This document shows positions 12,474 to 23,409 of a stretch of DNA of 64,000 nt, in pieces. The translations under genes were made by a program, and so were the position numbers. A model generated the notes under the pieces. The model worked only from the letters and a program-made list of their open reading frames with translations, made no database searches and was not told the DNA's origin. Each line of letters begins with the position of its first letter. The first letter of the stretch is position 1. The DNA comes from Cycas panzhihuaensis (lineage: Eukaryota; Cycadophyta), in contig CM041465.1 of assembly GCA_023213395.1 (NCBI GenBank), forward strand, positions 136,717,741-136,781,740, given 5' to 3'.

Positions 12474-13443
12474 TCATCTAGGAGGATCTACCTTATGTCT
12501 ACAAAAAGTAAAAAATACTAGACATTGGTACAATTGAAAGAAATAAGGCCAAATGATATCAAAATAATGTGAAATTTTATGGGAAGGAAGAAGATACATC
12601 CCATTACATGTGTGCAAAAAGTGGAATTCAAAAAATATCATTTGACTATATGGCAAGCCTTATTTTACAGAAAATAACTCTCACAGCCAATAAAAAAAAA
12701 TAACAAGCACAAAAATAGTAAAAATTAGGGTAAATGAGATAAATTTTTGAGGATATAAAGGGGACATATCTACCTATATATATGTAAAATTTGAGCTCAA
12801 TTTGAGTTTATTAGCCCTAAGTACTAGGCTGAAACGTTTTGGACTTTCATGAATACCACTTAAATAACATGCATTTTGGTTATTAGTGATTAAACTTGCA
12901 TGAATGCCACTTGGAAAACATGTATTTTGGTTATTGATAGATTTCTTTCTATAAATTGAGGCCTCTTGAGTCCATTTTCAATGTTGGAGACTTGGTTCTT
13001 ATATGTGGGAGACACTTGACTTAGGAATAACATTGAGGTAGCACTTGGAAGGTGTTAGAGACCATAGAGGAGGCAAATTTCAGCACTTTAAGCACCTATT
13101 TTAGAGGGTGGGAGCTTCATTAAAAGAGTCTTGGGAAGTTGTAGGCCCCTTGTGGTATTGTTATATTATTTCTTCATTCTAACTTACCTATTCTTTGTTA
13201 GTTTTTTTTTTTTTCTCCACCATTAAATGGAGGTTTTTCTAGCTTAATAGAAGTATTATTTTTCTAATCTTGGAGTAATAACAAGTATGTATAAGTTGGC
13301 GTAGAGTATCTTTTTTATGGGCTCACTCTTTTATTAATAGTATTAAAAATTTTACACTAACACCCTAGGATCTCAAGGAAAAATATTGGTGATTGATTTC
13401 TTCACTAATCACATTCCACTTTAGGATTATAATTTTAGTATCA
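12474..13443 (+). repeat. 5' LTR of Gypsy-B
   Basis: Starts TCATCTAGGAGG, aligned with TGATCCAAGAGG in the other copy. The end is uncertain by some 10 bases: near 13420-13443 this copy has about 15 extra bases, and a primer-like TAGTATCAAAGC starts at about 13437, overlapping the proposed LTR end. Confidence 0.8.
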
Positions 13444-13563
13444 AAGCATATGATCTTTGTTGTAGGGACTTGAATGGTGTAAACAAGGAAAGGATACCAA
13501 GAGAAAGAAGAAGCTTTTCTTGTATTACAATCACCACGAAGACAAAGAAAAAATCCAAGCACC

Positions 13564-14424
13564 ATGGCTAAAAAAGAGGATGGAGAAATTAGATTTGAGG
13601 AGCTTGAGAAAAACGTAAAAGTTTTGATGCAAATGATGACCCAACTTCTACCTCTAGTCAAGGGCAAAGGCAAAGAGAAGGAAGTTGAAGGAGTATCCAA
13701 GAATAACGATAACCATAAAGAAGAAGATGAGGAGACCTTGAAGTACTCATTTGAAGAAAGCAACGGTACTTCATCTCATCAACCCTTCAAGGTGGAGGCA
13801 AAGTTGAATATTCTAACTTACGATGGAGAGGTAAATGCTAAAAATTTGACCATTAGTTGGATCAACTTGAAACCTACTTCATAATTTATACTTATAGTAA
13901 TGCTCAAAAGCTTTCATTTACTATGCTCAAGTTGTGTAAACATGAATTGATATGGTGGAATGCATATTTGAAGACTCATGGTGTATCTTCTTTTTCTTGA
14001 ATGGATTTTAAGAAAATAATAAAGAAGAAATACTACACCATAGGTCATGAGGAAGACCAATGGATCACTTGGCAATATTTGTGCCAAGGGAGAGGTGTAT
14101 GTGCCCAAGATTATACTTCTTTATTTTTTAAACATGGAATATTACTTGGTATTAATATGGATGAACATAGTACTCCCATGAAATTCATTGAAGGATTACA
14201 CAAGGAAGGAATTAAGGCTTTTTAAGATTCAATCCATTCAAGAAATAAGTAAAATAGCTATGGCAATAGAAAATAAAAGCAAAAAACCTGCATTCATACC
14301 TAAGGATTCTATTTTTACTTCTAATAAGCATGAAAAGAATCCTAAATTACACTCACCTAAAAGGCAAGAAGGAAAGAAGAAAAGAATTAATTTTATTCAA
14401 AGTTTTAACTATTGTGAGCATTAG
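13564..14424 (+). pseudogene. Gypsy-B gag remnant
   Basis: A start at 13564 opens 106 codons with a charged, coiled-coil-like N-terminus (FEELEKNVKVLMQMM) followed by a lysine/glutamate-rich linker. After stops and shifts the retrotransposon gag core follows at 14001-14225 (WITWQYLCQGRGVCAQDYTS) and 14188-14424 (IQEISKIAMAIENKSKK). The usual CCHC knuckle after this is not intact (NYCEH near 14405). The length and order fit a gypsy Gag of a few hundred residues, broken by at least three lesions. Confidence 0.75.
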
Positions 14425-14559
14425 AGTATTAGTGGCCATGTTATAGTAAAGTATTAGAAGCTACATCTAGAGCTAAAGCCAAAGCATATTAAGGACATAG
14501 AATCAAGAGAGAAGCAAAAAGGGAAAGCACTACTTTTTAAGGTGGATCTTTAAAGTGAA

Positions 14560-15150
14560 GAAGAAGAAGAGAAGGTTACTCTATTTATAACTTATGGAGA
14601 TGATGCTATAAGGGAGTAATTATTTTACTTAAAGCTTCAAGTAGGAAATAATACTATTTGTTCCATTATAAATCTAGGGAGCCAAAAGAGTTTAATCTCA
14701 AAAAAATTGGTGAAAAGTCTTGGGTTGGTAACTACTCCCCACCTTCACCCATATCCTCTTGGTTGGATCCATAAAGATGTGGAAATATAAATATTAAAGT
14801 AATATACACTTAAATTTCCCATCACTAATTCTTTTATTGATAAAGTGATATGTGATGTAGTATTATTAGATGTGTGTCATGTTGTACTTGGAAGCCCCTA
14901 CTTGTAAGATCAAGATATGCTCTTATATCGAAAGGAGAGAAAGTACCAATTGATGAAGGATAATAAGAGCTTCTTCATAAAGGCTACAAAGAATCGCTTG
15001 GATAAGATGACATTAAATTCAGCCACTCAAGCAAGAATAATGATCAATGCATATGGCAAATTTATCATCTTAATAGTAAGGAGCAAAAAAGAACCAAGAA
15101 ATGAAGGAGGCCCTTATACTCACACTCTTCTTGTGTCATATAAACAAATG
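14560..15150 (+). pseudogene. Gypsy-B protease and linker
   Basis: Reading near 14640-14720 gives IINLGSQKSLISKKLVKSLG. The aspartate of the usual D-T/S-G protease triad is replaced by N, so the enzyme would be dead. Downstream come LLDVCHVVLGSPYL (flap end of a gypsy protease) and a linker, 14917-15156, rich in lysine (YRKERKYQLMKDNKSFFIKA). The expected reverse transcriptase N-terminus does not follow: the text jumps to the RT thumb at 15166. Confidence 0.75.
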
Positions 15151-15165
15151 CAATAAATTAAGGAG

Positions 15166-15850
15166 TTGAAGACTTTGGCTAAGTATCATTTGAAACTTAA
15201 TATAAAGAAGTGTGAATTTGGTAAGGAGAACTTAGTCTTCTTGGCCTTTGTGGTTGGAGGAGGAAAGTTGAGCATCGATCCACTCAAGGGTCAAGTCATT
15301 CTCAAATGGCCTAGGCCAATTAACACCACGGAGGTGAGAAGTTTCTTAGGAGCTTATCAATACTTGAGAAAGTTCATTATTCATTTCTCAGAGATTGCAG
15401 CACCTCTACATGGATTGACAAAGGTTGGCAAAAAGTTTTTTTGGGATTCCAATGAGGAAGAAGCTTTTCTTCTTTTGAAGAAGAAAATTAGTGAAGCATC
15501 GATTTTAGCAATACCAAATTTGTAAAGGCCTTTTAAAATAGAAGATGATGTAAGTAGAAATATAATAGGAATTATCCTTATTCATGATGGGAAGCCTATT
15601 ATTTACCATTCAAAAGTCTTCACCCCTTAAGTAAAAGACTACCTAACATATGATCAAAAAATGTTTACACTACATCAAGCATGCAAGCATTGAAGGTCCT
15701 ACTTACTTAGAATAAAGGTTGTAGTTCATACGGATCATATGCCTCTTCAATTTTTACAAACCCAAAGTAAATTACAACAAGCATGACACATGAAGCGGAT
15801 GAGTTATTTATAGTAATTCAATATCATGATTTAAGTATAAAAAGGGGTCT
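15166..15850 (+). pseudogene. Gypsy-B RT thumb and RNase H; palm domain missing
   Basis: 119 open codons from 15166 contain KCEFGKENLVFLAFVVGGG and VRSFLGAYQYLRKFI, the region just after the catalytic palm of a gypsy RT. RNase H follows (GIILIHDGKPIIYHSK, then HTDHMPLQFLQTQSKLQQ), with stops. No FGLxNA or YxDD box is present between protease and this block, so roughly 0.9 kb of RT appears to have been deleted at about 15150-15165. Confidence 0.8.
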
Positions 15851-16089
15851 ACTAACAAAATTATTGATATGTTATCTAGACCACCTTATTCCACTTCTTC
15901 TTCTTTTGTTTGTAGTTCTCTTATGAGTTTGCAGGTGGAGCCAATACATCATGAAGAGTACAAAGACTTGTACTATAAAGATGATGCCTTGAAGGAAGAA
16001 TTAGAGAACCTAGCAAAAGGAAGACCTTCCCAGCTTGCTTAGAAGGATGGTCTACTTTTGAAAGGAGAGTAGCTCTATGTTCCATCAAA

Positions 16090-17200
16090 AAGAGACAAGA
16101 TCAAGTGGCTTAGAGAAGCCCATACTTCTAAAGTAGTTGGTCACTTTGGTATAGAGAAGACTTTAGCAAACTTGAGAAGATATGTTATATGGCCAAAGAT
16201 GCAAAATGATGTAAGCAAATATATAAAAGGATGTGTAATATGTAATACGTCTAAGCCTTCTACTAGAAAATTAGAATTATATACACCATTACCTATTCCT
16301 ACTAGGTCTTGGGAAAGTATCTCTATGGATTCCTTTGGGGGACTTCCCATGACTAGGAAGGGACATAACTATCTCTTTGTTATTATAAAAATGCTCAGTA
16401 AGATGATATGTTTAATACCTTGTAAGAAGATAATCATAGGAGCAAGGGTAGTTAAGTTATTCTTTAAGCATGTATGGAAGAATTTTGGCTTGCCTTCTTC
16501 CATCATTTCAGATTAGGATAGTCGATTCCTTTCATCATTTTGGAAGGAATTGTGGGAGATGATGGACACCAAATTAAAGAGAAGTACAAGTTTCTATCCT
16601 CAAACAGATGGATAAATTGAAGTAGTAAATAGAACTTTGGCACATTTGTTAAGGGGATACAATTCCAAGCATCCAAAGACTTGGGATGAATCATTAGCTT
16701 TTCTATAATTTTCATTCAATAGGGTAATGCACACATCACAATCTAAAACATCTTTTGAAGTTTATTTGGGATACTTTCCTCAAAGTCCATTTGACTTAGA
16801 GTTTTCCATGCAAACTAAGGAAGGATCCTCTAAAGAGAAGGAGGGGCATGACAAAGCTTTGAGATACTTGGAGAAGATCCAAAGAGTCCACAAAGAAGTA
16901 CATGATCAACTTCTAAGGATTAAGTAAAATTACAAGGAAAGACATGATAAGTATATGCAATAGTGTACTTTTCAAGAAGGAGATTTGGTTTAGTTATACT
17001 TTAGCAAGGATAGGTTGAAAGGAGAAGGCAAGAAACTCGAACCTATAAGGTATGCACCATTCAAGATTTTGAGGAAAGTAGGTGGCAATGCTTTCCAACT
17101 TGATCTTCTACCTTATATACAAATATATTCAGTAGTAAATGCTAATGCTAAATATTTGAAACTATTTGAGCCCTCCATGCTAGATGAGGAATAGGACCAA
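16090..17200 (+). pseudogene. Gypsy-B integrase and C-terminal tail
   Basis: The zinc finger is visible as HTSKVVGHFGIEKT with CVICNTSK. The core carries the first aspartate in SISMDSFGGLP, the second just after IISD at about 16510, and the glutamate in YPQTDG-*-IEVVNRTL. A FEVYLGYFPQSPFDLEF stretch and the tail APFKILRKVGGNAFQLDLLP...LKLFEPSMLDEE end the polyprotein. One stop replaces a glutamine in the DDE region (QTDG-*). This is the best preserved part of the element. Confidence 0.88.
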
Positions 17201-17444
17201 TCCACTTTACCTTTAGTTAATGACTTGTATTTAAAGAGTGAGGAGCCTCTCAAGGAGGATAGTATCCAGGAGAGAAAATGCACCAAAAGAAGCAATAAGA
17301 CATATAAATCTTTTAGGATTGGAGTATCAGGATAGTTGCCTAATAGGGCCAAGTGGTTTAGTAAGCAGCAAGGGGAACAAAGCTTACCCTATCTATAGTT
17401 CTAAGCCAAATAAGAGTTGGTTGTTTTCCAAGGAAGGGGAGCCA

Positions 17445-18361
17445 TGATCCAAGAGGATCTACCTTATGTCTATAGGATGTAGAAAATGTTAGATATTAGA
17501 AAAATTGAAAGAAATAAGGCCAAATGGTGTCAAAATGATGTGAAATTTTATGGGAAGGAAGAAGACACACCCATTTTATGTGTGTAAAATGTGGGATTCA
17601 AAAAATATCATTTGATTAGGTAGTAAGCCCTATTTTAGAGAAAATAGCTCCTATAATTAATAGAAAAATAATAAGCATATACTATTTTTAAATAAGTGAA
17701 ATTGGGGGTAAATGATATCCAAATGAGCTAAAATTTTGAGGACATAAAGGGGATATATATACCTATACATGTAAAAAATTTAAGATCAATTTGAGTTTGT
17801 TAGCCCTAGGTATCAGGCCACAACATTTTAAACTTGCATGAATGCCACATAGATATTATACATTTTGGTTGTTGATGGATTTCTTTCTATAAACTAGGCC
17901 CTCTTGAGCTTATTTTCGATGTTGGAGACTTGGTTCTTGTATATAAGAGACACTTAACTTGGGAGAAATATTGAGGAAACACTTAGAAGGTGTTAGAGAC
18001 CATAGAGCAAGCAAATTTCAACACTTTAAGCATCCATTTTGGAGAGTGGGAGCTTCATTAAAGGAGTCTTGGGAAGTTGGAGGCCCCTTGTGGTATTGTT
18101 GTATCATTTATTCATTATAACTTGCCTATTCTTTGCTATTTTTTTTCCTCCACCATTAAATAGAAGCTTTTATAGCTTAATAAAAGTATTATTCTTCTTA
18201 TCTTGAGTAATGGAAAATATGCATGAGTTGGTGTAAAGTATCCTTTTTATAGGCTCACTCTTTTATTGATATTATTAGGAATTTTATACTAATACTCTAG
18301 AATCTCAAGGAAAAATTTTGGTGATTGATTTCTTTACCAACCATACTCCACTTTAGTATCA
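17445..18361 (+). repeat. 3' LTR of Gypsy-B
   Basis: 917 bp starting TGATCCAAGAGG, preceded by the purine tract AAGGAAGGGGAG and followed by AACCA (18362-18366). It aligns along its length with 12474-13443. Confidence 0.85.
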
Positions 18362-18366
18362 AACCA

Positions 18367-18850
18367 CATCAAGTTGACACTTTCTCCCACCATGTTCAAC
18401 AAGCTCAATAGCCCTAACAACCACCATAACCTCAATAAAAAAAGAATCAGTAAATTCAACCCAATATCACCTACTTATACTGTGGAAAAATTGGTCATCT
18501 TATTGTTGAATATAGGAGAAGATAGGCTAATCTTTAAATGTTACAAAATCAAGGGGGATAACCTTATAGACCTAGCTTCCAATAAGTAGCCTAATATTAT
18601 AATAAGGAGCCCTATATTATCAATAAGGAGCACCTAACTACCAACAAGGAGGAACTAGTTTCCAATAAGGAGGGCTATGCCCTTAACAAGGAGCCACTTA
18701 TCTACAATAATTAGGCATATTTCTTCAAAAGGAGCCCCTTAGCCCCATCCTTTAACAACGAGCCCCTTACTTCTAATAAGGATGCCCTATTTCAAAATAA
18801 GGAGGCCTTATCTATCCATAAGAAAGGCCATTATATCAACAACTAGGCTA
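18367..18850 (+). pseudogene. Copia-B gag, part 2: zinc knuckle and repeated QQGGP-type tail
   Basis: Gag resumes after the Gypsy-B duplication. At about 18472-18530 a zinc knuckle reads YLYCGKIGHLIVEY, where two knuckle cysteines have become tyrosine (TGT to TAT). From about 18590 to 18850 an 18-base-period repeat encodes a tail of YQQGGP/YQQGAP-like units, now riddled with CAA to TAA changes. The same tail is found in Copia-C. What such a tail does is unknown. Confidence 0.7.
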
Positions 18851-18979
18851 ATTCTATCAATAGAATTAGAACTAAAGACCTAATTAGAATTAATGACAGT
18901 ATAACAAGTAGTGGTTCCTACCTAGGAATCAAATGACCAACCTTAACACTCAACAAGAAGGGTATATGGCAAACACCCA

Positions 18980-21900
18980 AGATACGTCCTCTCGAAACCT
19001 ATTCTTTGTAGCACTGTCATCTAAACATAATGATAATTTTTAGCTACTTGACTTAGGTGCCACTTGCCACATGACTAACATAAAAAATATATTGGAGGAA
19101 ACCTATCCAATTAACAAATAGTCATATTTGGAGATAACCTGACATATAATGTGACTAAAATTGGAAGTACCCCAATAGCTTTGAAAAACTCCAAAATAAG
19201 GCATCACATTAATAATGTATTCCTAGTTCCAGGCATGAAAATAAATCTACTTTCAGTCAGTGAAATCGATAAGCAGAATTTGGATGTCCTCTTTAGTCAA
19301 GGCATCTACACCATCATGAATCATGCAACTAGACAACTTATAGCAATAGGATATGAAGATAATGGCTTATACAAGCTTGATGGTATTCCTTTAGTCACCA
19401 ATCCACCAATAGAATCATGCTTAATAGCTCAAAGTACCTAACTTGGTAAGGATAAGGATATCATGATAGAGGACTAACCTTGTGTCTAAGAACCAAGTGA
19501 ATGCTTCCATACAAATGGGATATCTATCTCAAACAATACTAGAGAGTAACTATGACATTAATGCCTTGGTCACCTAAATATGTAGAGTCTAAACTTTATG
19601 TCTAGGCTTTATATGCCACATGGACTTTCTAAAATCAAGAGAAATAGATACATTTGTGAGGCATGCCTTTTGGAAAAATAACAAAAAGAAAAGTTTCCAT
19701 CCAAGAATGCATGGAGAGCCTATAAACCATTAGAGTTGGTCCACTTAGACATTTGTGGGCCTATGTCATTTCAATCGTTCAATGTTAGTCTATTTCTAAT
19801 GACTTTCATAGATTATTATTCTAAGAAAGTTTGGGTATACTTCCTAAGGAATAAATATTAAGCCCTTGACAAATTCAAGGAGTTTAAAGTTGACACAGAA
19901 AATGAAAGTAGCATGACTATCAAGACCCTTAGATTAGATAATGGAGAGGAATACATTTTAAATCATTTCACTAATTTTTATAAATAACATGGCATCAAAA
20001 GCTAGTTTTTAGCACAATGGTGTAGTTAAGTGAATGAAATAAATATTAGTGAATAAAGCTAAAGTTATATTGGATGGAGCCAACCTTGCTACAAGATTTT
20101 AGGCTGATGCCATCATAGCAGTTGCCTATCTCATAAACTAGAGTCCTACAATTACTGTTAGAAGCATCACCCCTAAGGAGGCTTGGACAAGACTTAAACT
20201 AATAATTGCACATTTGAAAACATTTGGATGCATGATATCTAAAATCATTCCAAAGGAGAATAGAAAGAAGCTTGATGACAAGAGCCTTAAGTACATCCTT
20301 CTTGCATATGTACCTACATGCAAAGCATACAGGGTATTTAACATTGTTAGGAACCAAGTTAATACCACTCAAGATGTTATTTTTGCTAAAGATACTCAAG
20401 ACATAAATACTTCAAAACTTTAGTGTATAACAAGAGATGATGTTGGTGCATCTCAAGCGCCTTTTTCATCAAGTTTAGAGCCACCAGTACCTACATCCTC
20501 CAATACACTAGGTTCGTCTTTAGCCCCAGTAACTTCAATGACTACATCAAATGTAAGTGCTTCATTGCCATATATTTTAGTTGATGACCTTTAGGTGGAA
20601 GCCACCAATATTCAGTCACCTCCTGATTAGGTTTAATAATTATTAAAGGATGCTCCTCCTCCTCCCATAGCTACCAAAAGACTATTAAAGATTAGACACT
20701 CCACTAATTTTGCTCTAATTGCACGTCTTAGAAACCTCTAAACCTTCCATGTTTGAGGGGGCAGTCAAAGACCAAATGTGGAAAGCAGCCATAGATGAAG
20801 AGATGAAATCTATCTTAAAAAATAAAACTTAGAAGCTGACAGAATTCCCACTTGGGAAAAAGATAATTGATTGCAAATGTCTCTATAAAACCAAATTCAA
20901 TGCAATCGATACCATCAAGCATCATAAAGCTTGTCTTGTTACAAAAGGTTTTAAACAGTAGGAAGGAATAGACTATGATAAGACCTTTACATCAGTAGCT
21001 AACATGACCACAATATATTTGGTAATGCCACTTATAACCTAATTCAACTGGCCAGTCTACCAAATATATGTGAAGAGTACTTTCTTTAATAGAGAGCTCA
21101 CAAAAGAGGCTTTCTTGAAGAAACCTCCTATTCCAGGTAAAGGACACTTAGTTTTCAAACTTAAGAAAGCCTTGTATGGATTAGAGTAGGTACCATATGC
21201 CTAGTATACAAAGACTGATGCCTACCTCACTCAATATAGATTCCATCATTCACCCTCTAACCCAAACTTGTATATTTGGGTTAGAGAAAACTTAATCCCC
21301 ATCATTGTCCTTTATATAGACGATCTAGCAATCACAGGTAATAACACTAAAGGCATAGCTTGGCTACAGTCAAAACTAAAAAGTAACTTTAAGATGACAG
21401 ATCTTAGGTTACTCCATTATTTCCTTAGAATTGCAGTTTGGCAAAAACTAGGCCACGTCTTCCTATCTCAATCAAAATATGCTAATGAATTCTTATAAAG
21501 AGTTAGGATGATAGATTGTAAGCCAACACCAATTCTCATGGAAATAAGAACCAAGCTGAGCCTAAACAAGTGAGGCAAACCATTTGATCCCACTGTATAC
21601 TAGCAGTTAGTTAGGAGTCTCATCTACCTCACCCACACTCGATCATATATCTCTTATGTAATCGAGATCTATTCCAGATGTATATCAAATCCCAAAGCAT
21701 ACCATTAGAAAGTTGTAATGAGGATTCTCAAATACATTTGTAGCACATATCAGTTTAGACTTGACTACAATCAAACTGAGTCTCCTATCCTGAAAGGACA
21801 CACAGATGCTAGTTAGGTAAGTTGCCAAGACACTCGCCATTCAACTTTAGGATACTGTTTTAACATGAATTCAGCTGTAATCTCTCAGAGTTATAAGAAG

Positions 21901-22260
21901 CAGCCAAATGTTTCTCTTTCCTCTACTAAAGTCTAATACAAAGCAGTTGTTCATGCCACTACAGAGTTAATTTGGCTCTGAAGGATTCTTGCCAAACTTA
22001 GACGTCAACAAACTGGACCTACCACTCTTTACTATAGCAACTAGAGTGTGTTGAACATGGCGAGGAATCTAATATTCCATGCTAGAACCAAGCATATTAA
22101 GGTCCACTATCACTTCATTTGTGAGCATGTTCAAAACGAAAAAGTAGATCTCATTTATTGACTAACTAAGGATCATTTATTACAAATATCATTACCAAAG
22201 TACTTGGCAAACCAAAATTTTAATGGTTTCCGTATGACCTCAATATCAAATGTAATGAAT
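18980..22260 (+). pseudogene. Copia-B pol: protease, integrase, reverse transcriptase, RNase H
   Basis: Protease lies near 19030 (LLDLGATCHMT, with DLG where DSG is usual). The pre-integrase block is 19151-19441 and about 19560-19680 (ICEACLLEK). The integrase core is about 19735-20080 (HLDICGPMS, LDNGEEYI). Reverse transcriptase runs about 20750-21560 with the catalytic YIDD at 21313-21324. The RT-RNase H connection and RNase H extend to about 22170 (LIFHARTKHIKVHYHFICEH). More than ten in-frame TAG/TAA and several shifts abolish function. Immediately after comes the purine tract and the 3' LTR. Confidence 0.9.
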
Positions 22261-22277
22261 CTGCCATTAAGGAAGGG

Positions 22278-22667
22278 TATTAAAACTTATAATGTCACCT
22301 TCATTACCATGTAATATATATGTATATGTGTATATTTATGTAATATATGTAACTACTATTTGTAATTTAATCATAATTTATAAATATGGTGAGTCTATCG
22401 TTTATGCTAATAAGTTAGCGAATAATATTAATGTAAATATTTGTGGTATGCTTATAAATTAATCCCTACTCACCTCATTTAGACAATGGAAGATTTGTGA
22501 ATATAGAAGCTCTGTTGGATTGGAGCCTCACGATGCAACAAATTTTCCTATGAATATTTGTATATCTCATTTGCTCATTTATGCTTAGTTATTTTGATAT
22601 TTTAATAATTTGCAATGTTTTATTGATGGTTGCATGTAGATATTAGATCCTATAATTATTTTTCTTA
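22278..22667 (+). repeat. 3' LTR of Copia-B
   Basis: 390 bp, aligned with 9725-10111. Its first bases are TATT rather than TGTT and its last are TTA rather than TCA, so both termini carry transitions. AAAAG follows at 22668-22672. Confidence 0.9.
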
Positions 22668-22672
22668 AAAAG

Positions 22673-23390
22673 TAGTTACCACTTTCATTTTCTAATACAT
22701 CATTTGTAGATTTAGGATTCTCAATATTATCATTACATATAATAGAACTTTATTTAATAACTCTCGCATTGATTAGCTTTGTGATTAATTTCACATTACC
22801 CATAGAGGGTCATCCTCTTACCACTCGCAGACTAATGGCCAAATTAATCTTCAACAAAACCTCGATAAACATCTTAGCCAAAATAGTTGTTGACTCCCAG
22901 CTAGATTGGTATACCTAACTTCTCCTACCTTATGGGCTTATCATACTTTAATTAGGATTGTAGTAGGGATGACTATGTTTTTATTAGTTTATCGGATTGA
23001 AGTCATACTCTAATTAGAGATAGATATCCTATTACTTAGAGTCTTGCTTAAACATTTCACTAATGAAGAATGGCTAAGGTAGATAAGGTTATTAGAACTT
23101 GAAAGGATGGACGAAACCTATCTTGATGCTCATCAAAAGAGCTTGGCCTCAAAGAATCAAACCTAGGTAGCTTATGATCATTGCTTAAGACCAAGAAAAT
23201 TTCATGTAGGAGACTATGTGCTTAAACTTAAATATTTATATGAAAAACACCAAAAATTTGACTCCAAGTGGTTAGCCCCTATTTAGTTATTAAAGATTTA
23301 AATAATGTGTCTTATCTTCTCTCTACCTTTAATGGCCTCAAATTTTAAAAACATATTAATTCTTAATTTTTGAGAAGATATTATGCTTAA
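22673..23390 (+). pseudogene. Gypsy-A pol, part 3: integrase core end and C-terminus
   Basis: After Copia-B the gypsy frame resumes: VDLGFSILSLHII near 22700, HREGHPLTTRRLMAKLIFN near 22805 (the conserved PxxxGQ region), a WYT-LLLPYGL stretch near 22905, LELERMDETYLDAHQKSLASK near 23090, then RPRKFHVGDYVLKLKYLYEKH near 23195. The remnant ends with a short EDIM-like tail near 23380. It is heavily mutated with frequent stops. Confidence 0.82.
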
Positions 23391-23409
23391 TTAATCTAAG
23401 CCATGCTTC

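Larger units (their letters stand above)
12474..18361 (+). mobile_element. Gypsy-B: Ty3/gypsy element inserted in the gag of Copia-B, 5.9 kb
   Basis: Long LTRs (about 970 and 917 bp) flank a gag-protease-RT-RNase H-integrase remnant. The duplication AACCA is present at 12469-12473 and 18362-18366. The uninterrupted homologous site exists in Copia-C near 58093-58150 (minus strand), where the same text runs straight through AACCACATCAA. The internal region is short because part of the reverse transcriptase is missing. Confidence 0.9.
9725..22667 (+). mobile_element. Copia-B: Ty1/copia element (about 7 kb of own sequence) with Gypsy-B inside
   Basis: LTRs at 9725-10111 and 22278-22667, a primer site at 10112-10123, a purine tract AAGGAAGGG just before the right LTR, and target duplications AAAAG at 9720-9724 and 22668-22672 delimit it. 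Its gag is split by Gypsy-B (12474-18361). Copia-C (53140-61374) is another member of the same family: leader, gag, protease, integrase and LTR all align by eye. Confidence 0.92.

Noticed and set aside
13365-13763. 132-codon minus-strand frame
   Set aside because: Serine/leucine-rich antisense of the Gypsy-B gag and LTR end.
18980-22260. Possible alternative genetic code in which TAG/TAA mean glutamine
   Set aside because: The same elements also have frameshifts, lost active-site residues and stops at other positions, and they are clearly nuclear plant transposons. Deamination explains the pattern.
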